Shown here: positions 58,295 to 64,000 of the stretch, piece by piece
Position numbering within the stretch: the stretch's first letter is position 1
Layout of the letters: each line of letters begins with the position of its first letter
From: Hofstenia miamia
Taxonomy: Eukaryota > Xenacoelomorpha > Acoela
DNA length: 64,000 bases
NCBI GenBank assembly: GCA_004352715.1
Contig: SCFE01000016.1
Coordinates: forward strand, 1,744,902-1,808,901
Direction: 5' to 3'
Notes under the pieces: generated by a model
Database searches by the model: none
Seen by the model: the letters and a program-made list of their open reading frames with translations, nothing else
What the model was told of the DNA's origin: nothing
Made by a program: the position numbers and the translations under genes

Positions 58295-60876
58295 TTCTTT
58301 ATATTGTAATTCCATTGACTCTATTATAAAAGGATTACATAAGATCTTGACAACAACATGAACGCATTACTCTATGTTTTGAATAATTTACACAATGGGT
58401 GGACACATTTGATGATTTGTATTATAATTTTAATAAATATAATAAGTTTAATCCCGATCATGGTTTCTCAGTTAAAATTTACAGTAGATCTATTTTATAT
58501 CCCTAGTTTGGAACAATCACATACATAGATCTTTATTTTCAGAAGGAATTAATGTTATGAACAAACTATCTTTAGAATTTATGACATGTATTCCACATAA
58601 ATTACATTAGGAGTTTATGGATTTATGGTAATAAACTTAGGATGCGTCTCTGTCTTTTAATCAGATTTATTATGCCGATGGCATGCATAAATATAAACGT
58701 ATTATATTGCATGACGATGAACTACAATTCAATCTTTCGGTAAGAAAACAGGTCTAATAAAATTTTAGAATCAACTTTGAAAAATCAATAATTCAACTAT
58801 CAATATCAATTATAATAATTTCAATTAAAGTGACACATAGCAACGTAAATTAATAAGGAACTAAGTTGTAACAATATAAGGCAACTTTCAAAATAGTTTG
58901 GAGACATAAAAAACAATAGTTCAATTAAGCATATAACATAAGAACAAAATGCATAAACTCTAAATATAATGAATTTGTTAAAATTGAAAAAGTAACAATT
59001 ATCTTTGTCACAATGAAGTGCAAAATTGGTGTAAAATACTACAAATAAAAGTATAAATTTAATGTCAATAATAACACTGTAGCTAATTTATCGTCTCTGC
59101 ACTTTTGAATTGTCAATATCTAGTTAATTAATACCGTAATTAGTGAATAATGTCTTTCCCATTCTATTACGTAATGAACTGACAGTAATTATTGCGCAAT
59201 AAAACATTATTTGAAGTTGATTTTTTTTATGTAGGATAGATGATAGTTAGAAAGACGGACTCACATTCTACTACCCCTTGGATACATTAATGCTTATGGT
59301 GCTACTAATAGACGATTAGAATATTTAGTAAAACGGCAACCAATTAATATAAGCGTAGTAAAGTATATTCTATGTAATTGCCTTATGGGATTGCAATTAT
59401 TATTGTGCTTCGTCTTTTCATCTTAGGGTATGTGTTTAATTGGTTTTAATTGCTTTTAGTGATTGTGAATAAAAATTATCTACTTAACAGTTGTCTAGTC
59501 CTCACATAATCCCGTATCAGTGTTTTGCGACCATCGGGCAGTTAGGCAACGGACATAGAGACCGGCGGGCAAAGACATTCAATATTTTCCCGAAGACGTA
59601 TCTGAATATTTTTGTTTGTACATGTACATTCATCAAAGTTTTCTTTTAAATGTATTTGCTTTCGATTGCAAATATAAGATACTTTGCAAATTTTAGTATA
59701 ATGTCTTTTTTGAAAGTCATTTTGGAGTTTTAAGATTTTGTTAGAAATCAGACTCAATTTAGGTCACTGTCTATGGTCTATATTTAAATTGACAGGCGGA
59801 TTTTCCGGCACAGTGGAGGCACCGGGTATTGAAGACATAACTGGTCGTTGTGCATCGGCACACAATATTTCCCGGTCCGCAAAACACTAACCCTAATTAC
59901 ATCAACATGATACTTACTTTCAGTGGATGCCTGGCACGCATTTTGATAATAATCTGCGTCAGCACATGGCTTAAGCACTGGATGTATTTCGATAAATTTA
60001 CTGACTGATATGTTGCGAGCTTTGGAGGAATCGATCAGAAATCTAACTGGAAGACGTTCTGCGAAACTGCACACTACAGTTGAGCCGAAACCCAAGTTTA
60101 AAAGTACTTGCTCTGCATCAACTTGACGACTGTGTATTAGTTCATCAATGCTAAATATGTGTCGGAATAAATTATTGTATATACAGTATAATACTTTAAA
60201 TACATTATGTGTTTTTTGCTTGTCTGGCAGATGCTTGGATCTTTGTGCACCAAGAAATTTTTAAGTTTCAAATTCTCGGCTCTCTATGCTTAAGAATTTT
60301 TATTTTTTAAGTTATCAATGTTTCTCCATTATTAAAGGAAATTGAAGAAGCATACAATAGGTCACCTCCAGAAATTAAAAATATATGATAATTTTGCTAG
60401 CTGCATTGCAAATAGTTCTTTTCATTCATCACAACATATTCATAAATTAATTTATCATGGGTTTAAAAATATTCCTTGAATATTTGAATTAGATTTCAAT
60501 TGGTGCAAAAAATAAAGTTTCTTTTTCATGTTAGTTATAGTTGTAGACTGCCAAACATATTTTCAGCTGAAGCCTCTTCAAAAGTAATTCATCAAATTAT
60601 TTATTTCAATTCCTATCAAAAGCATTTAAATTTCTAGGTTATTCTTAAAAATTGTTACAAAAAGTTATTAGTTAAAAATTTCTCAATAGCATTTTTCATG
60701 AATTTTGGTAATGCAAATAATTACCATTTTCAAAAAAAAATCTGTGGGGAAATTACTTTTGAATATTGAATTTAAAATGACGTTAAATAATGCCATTTTA
60801 TTTAACACCAGATGAACGCATCATAAATTATGTAGCGCCAATATATACATCATAAATTATTTAGCGCTAAATGTGT
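58295..60876. other. no confident gene
   Basis: Mostly AT-rich. A GC-richer part at 59515-60130 has minus-strand frames (59784-60095) with an LPVRFLIDSS word that could be an old retroelement protease, too weak to call. A tandem duplication of ~32 bp (CATCATAAATTATGTAGCGC / CATCATAAATTATTTAGCGC) lies at 60818-60872. Confidence 0.45.
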
Positions 60877-61033
60877 ATATATATATATATATATATATNN
60901 NNNNNNNNNNNNNNNNNNNNNNNNNNNNNNNNNNNNNNNNNNNNNNNNNNNNNNNNNNNNNNNNNNNNNNNNNNNNNNNNNNNNNNNNNNNNNNNNNNNN
61001 NNNNNNNNNNNNNAGAGAGAGAGCGAAAGAGAG
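60877..61033. repeat. (TA)n / 115-N gap / (AG)n
   Basis: (TA)n to 60898, N from 60899 to 61013, then AGAGAG and GCGAAAGAGAGCG-type sequence. Confidence 0.9.
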
Positions 61034-61407
61034 CGTACATTGAAAAAGCGTACATAAAGACATGAAAAAAATGAATGGAATTCTGCATAAAAATTTGTTC
61101 CTGTATGATATTGGAAGGTTTGAATCGGTTTATTTATTAAAATTTATACTCTAAGTTTGCCAATTTCCGGCTGAATTATTCACTACATTGTGGAGTAACT
61201 ATGGAGCTATGCTCAGGCTGCCATTTTCAATAAAAATTTATCTTTGCTCTAAAACAGTGTTTCAAATAGTCGTCTGTACATCTATTGCCACCATTGCGGG
61301 AACGATAACCATATTATTTTTAATAACAAAAACATCTTACTGGTACATAAATTTTACAAAGTGTACATAGCGACATATATAATGTGGTAAGCGTACATAG
61401 CGACGCA

Positions 61408-61447
<40 letters not shown>

Positions 61448-62244
61448 TTATTTTCTTTTGTATTAAAATCAACCACATGAATGTTCTCTGCAGCGTCGAA
61501 AAACTTTGCTTTTATGCTCTTCAAACTTGGAAGAAAATTAGCCAAAGTGCTGTTGTCCATTTTTAATATCAAGAGCAACAGCAGCATGAAAGCTTTAATG
61601 AAAAAGCGAAGTACTCATGCAGAAAATATTGACATTGCAGAACACGGAAATTATGAAAGCGATTCAAATTCAATATAAATGTTAATCTTGAAACTATGTT
61701 ACTTCAATATCAATTGAATGCCTCTTTTGATCAATTTAAGATTCTAGAAAATCTTGCTTGCTACGCTCCTAAAAATACATTTACATAGTGGTAAATTTGC
61801 TTCACTTTTTTAAGTTCAATTACAGCTCACGACGAACAAAATTTCTTTTTTATTGAAAGCTCAGAAATATTATTAAATTAGAAAAATTACTAAATGGTCT
61901 TTGCAAATTCCAACCAATATCAGCCCCAACTCAAATCACAATAATATATTGATGTCCAAACTTAAATTAAATTTGGAAAGCGACCCAAGCTTAGCCTCAG
62001 GTGCAATGGCCCAGCTTAATTGCACCTCTGAATTACTATAATTGGTTTTTTAAAGTAATTCTAAAATGAAAAGCCTAGTAACTCTCCTATATATCATTGT
62101 AATAATTTTTTTAAAAGTTGAGTATGTGTGTGAGATATTTAAAATATCAATTAAATTTATTATCTAGCGCAAGTAAAAAAAATTGCCACTTTTAAAAAAT
62201 TGACTATCATTATCTAAAGTTAGTAGATAGCACTGGTACAATTA
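61034..62244. other. no confident gene
   Basis: AT-rich. Two copies of GTACATAGCGAC occur at 61362-61405, and a (TA)n run is at 61412-61441. Short frames at 61188-61370 and 61481-61678 have no family support. Confidence 0.45.
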
Positions 62245-62640
62245 ATAGTTCAAAATATTGCCAAATACTCGTGGAATTTGTACCATACGCAACCTGCTTA
62301 TATCCCGATTCATGGATCAAGATGAAGCAACCCCTCATACCTCAAAATCGAGAAAAGCATTCTTTACCAATTCTAATATTAAAGTTATGCAATGGCCACT
62401 GAATTTGCCAGGTCGTGTATCCATCGAGAACGTGTGGCAAATTCTGAAGGATTTTGTCGAGAAAAACAGCCCACAAATCTGAAAGAATTAAAGAGTTACA
62501 TCCTTGAATCGCAACACCAAATAACTCAAGAAGTTAGAATCCGTTTAATGGATAAAGTTTCAAGACGTTTATTTTGCTTGTCACACTTTGCATGGCAAAC
62601 TTGTCAAATGACTTTGTCCCCAGGTTACTAGCTGAGACAA
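62245..62640 (+). pseudogene. Tc1-family transposase C-terminal relic
   Basis: The plus strand reads FMDQDEATPHTSKSRKAFF (second catalytic block), then NIKVMQWPLNLPGRVSIENV. The S-P-D-L-N-P-I-E-N motif is mutated, so the third acidic position is lost. It continues in a second frame to the end (VSRRLFCLSHFAWQ). The copy is 5'-truncated and has a frameshift near 62480. Confidence 0.75.
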
Positions 62641-63049
62641 TTACATTTTCAAATATATTTTATAAGCCTCTATTTGTCTTTTGTTTGTTATCAAAAATGT
62701 GTTTATAATGTTGCCACTTTTTGACTTGAGCTATAAATTTATACAATAAATGTAATTTTTTGTAAGATTACAGTTAAAGTTTAAGAGGCAGTTGTTGATG
62801 GGTTCTCCTTCTAGAATTCATTTTACGTATCAACATTTTCTGTATAATGTAAATGACATTGAATTGACCTGTTTGCATCCAACACCTGTTTAAGTGTCTG
62901 GATGATTAGAAAAACTATAAGAAATTGAATAAATAGAAATTTACAAAATATATTGCACAAAAAAAATTTGCTTAATCTGCACGAGTCTTCGATCACTACT
63001 ATGGTAAAATCATTTTATTCAAGAATGTGCCTGTGTCCTATCTCATCAA
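62641..63049. other. no gene seen
   Basis: AT-rich sequence between the Tc1 relic and the LINE fragment. Confidence 0.4.
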
Positions 63050-64000
63050 ATGGAATATGATGTAAAATATTTCATGAAATGTTTATGCACAAGCGCAAGG
63101 AATATGCGATTCTGCCAACTAAGAAATTTTCAAGATATTCTTGAATTCACAAATAAGTATTTATTTATTTTCAAAGTTTCCATGATTCTGTGCCAATTAC
63201 AATGCTTTAGTAGAGTATTAGCGAAACGTAAGTTATTATGGAATATTGAAAGAACTAGTACTCTTAAAACTACTAACTATGAATTAACCAAGCATGATGT
63301 GATGGTCCTAAACAAAACTAAGAGTTGCGCCGATGTTTTAATCTCAAGATTTAAATTTTTTGACCAAATGGCTGTAAAACCATTACGTGGGAGGCCAACT
63401 GGAGGCCTAACTATAGCGGTTAATCTGGGTCTTAAAATTAATTCACAATTGTTCTTTTTTTCCAAATATCTTATTGTTGTAGATATTGGTGAAGTAACTA
63501 CTGCAGAGCATACTTGCGCCCTGGATTGGATATTGACGAAATCATTGGCATAATAATGGTTGAAGTTGGTACCCATTTTAACAATCTTTTGAGAGGAATG
63601 CAATCCGAAATCCCAAGTTTTGGAAATGTGAATAACGATATACTAGACTCACCAATTTCTGAACATCAAATATTTTTGACGATTTTGAAAGCCCCTATGA
63701 GAAAGGCAGCGGGTTATGATAGCATTACCAATGAGACGATTAAATCTTGTATATATGAGATAGTTTCTGCTCTTTTTCTAATTTTCAATTTTTGATTTGA
63801 CAATAGAAAAATACTTGTGCAATGGAAGACTTCATTACTTATACCATCACATAAACTTAAAAGAAATCGAGATTCACCCGATTGCTACTGAGGAATTGCG
63901 CTGGTTAGCAATGCAATGAAGATATTCACGAGCATTCCACCTGCAAGGTTGCATGAGTGATCAGAAATTAACAATGTCTTACCAATGCAACAATTTGGTG
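63050..64000 (+). pseudogene. LINE fragment: endonuclease, then start of RT
   Basis: The 63050-63553 frame contains the middle of an APE-type endonuclease (KPLRGRPTGGLTIAVN near 63380-63430). From about 63600 a second frame has an RT beginning, with SEHQIFLTILKAPMRKAAGY and DSITNETIKSC, then broken RT blocks (YRGIALVSNAMKIF-like) up to the window edge. The end of the endonuclease and the linker to RT are missing, so the copy has an internal deletion as well as frameshifts. It may continue past 64000. Confidence 0.6.

Noticed and set aside
59784-60095. Possible retroelement aspartic protease
   Set aside because: One LIDSS word without the following conserved glycine block; no neighbouring gag or RT.
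61188-61678. Two short plus-strand frames
   Set aside because: No family resemblance and no splice or start context; one overlaps TA-rich repeat DNA.
1-64000. tRNA, rRNA or CRISPR features
   Set aside because: Scanned by eye for A/B boxes, rRNA cores and spaced repeats; none convincing. Short GTTCGAAT words at 137 and 7197 have no matching cloverleaf.

Overview
The window is AT-rich eukaryotic DNA, almost certainly from an invertebrate metazoan. It has GT-AG introns, long (TA)n and (TAA)n microsatellites, several N gaps, and a dense load of animal-type transposons (mariner, Tc1, hAT-like MITEs, Maverick/Polinton, several LINE clades). Host genes are sparse. I cannot name the species.

Host genes, from left to right. 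(i) Spliced exon candidates on the minus strand (7650-7756, 1011-1085, 705-933) may form a BEN-domain-like gene with a mariner in one intron; an unrelated plus-strand exon candidate lies at 132-260. (ii) A 485-aa coiled-coil protein resembling TEDC2, a tubulin delta/epsilon complex subunit, is at 10984-12441. (iii) A two-exon dCTP pyrophosphatase (DCTPP1, MazG fold) is at 23851-25655. (iv) An intronless inositol polyphosphate multikinase (IPMK) is on the minus strand at 41265-42065. These genes have unrelated jobs (centriole structure, dNTP pool hygiene, inositol phosphate signalling) and show no sign of working together.

Mobile DNA region by region. 1.1-2.5 kb: an intact DD34D mariner. 3.4-4.1 kb: a decayed mariner. 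4.9-7.1 kb: a decayed retroelement (RT/RNase H-like). 7.9-8.6 kb: a mariner with its centre deleted but both ends kept. 9.0-10.7 kb: transposase scraps. 14.3-15.25 kb: two Tc1 relics. 17.6-22.4 kb: a Maverick/Polinton-type element with 361-bp inverted repeats, a perfect 6-bp target duplication, and an adenovirus-type protease next to a minor-capsid-like reading frame; two N gaps hide the rest. 22.6 kb: a Tc1/mariner scrap. 30.7, 45.5, 57.3 and 58.2 kb: MITEs. 36.9-38.2 kb: a CR1-like LINE fragment. 38.3-40.6 kb: an R4/Dong-like LINE beside a TAA repeat. 48.0-50.7 kb: an RT element with a possible nuclease-like C-terminus. 51.0-51.8 and 62.2-62.6 kb: Tc1 relics. 52.2-53.2 kb: an intact gag-like LINE ORF1 with no pol after it. 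63.05 kb to the right edge: a LINE endonuclease/RT fragment.

Two places (38.4-38.8 kb and 45.6-45.9 kb) are contig ends that overlap without being merged, so the duplications there are probably assembly artefacts. The Maverick at 17609-22378 is the most interesting object. Its true length is unknown because one of its gaps is exactly 1000 N.
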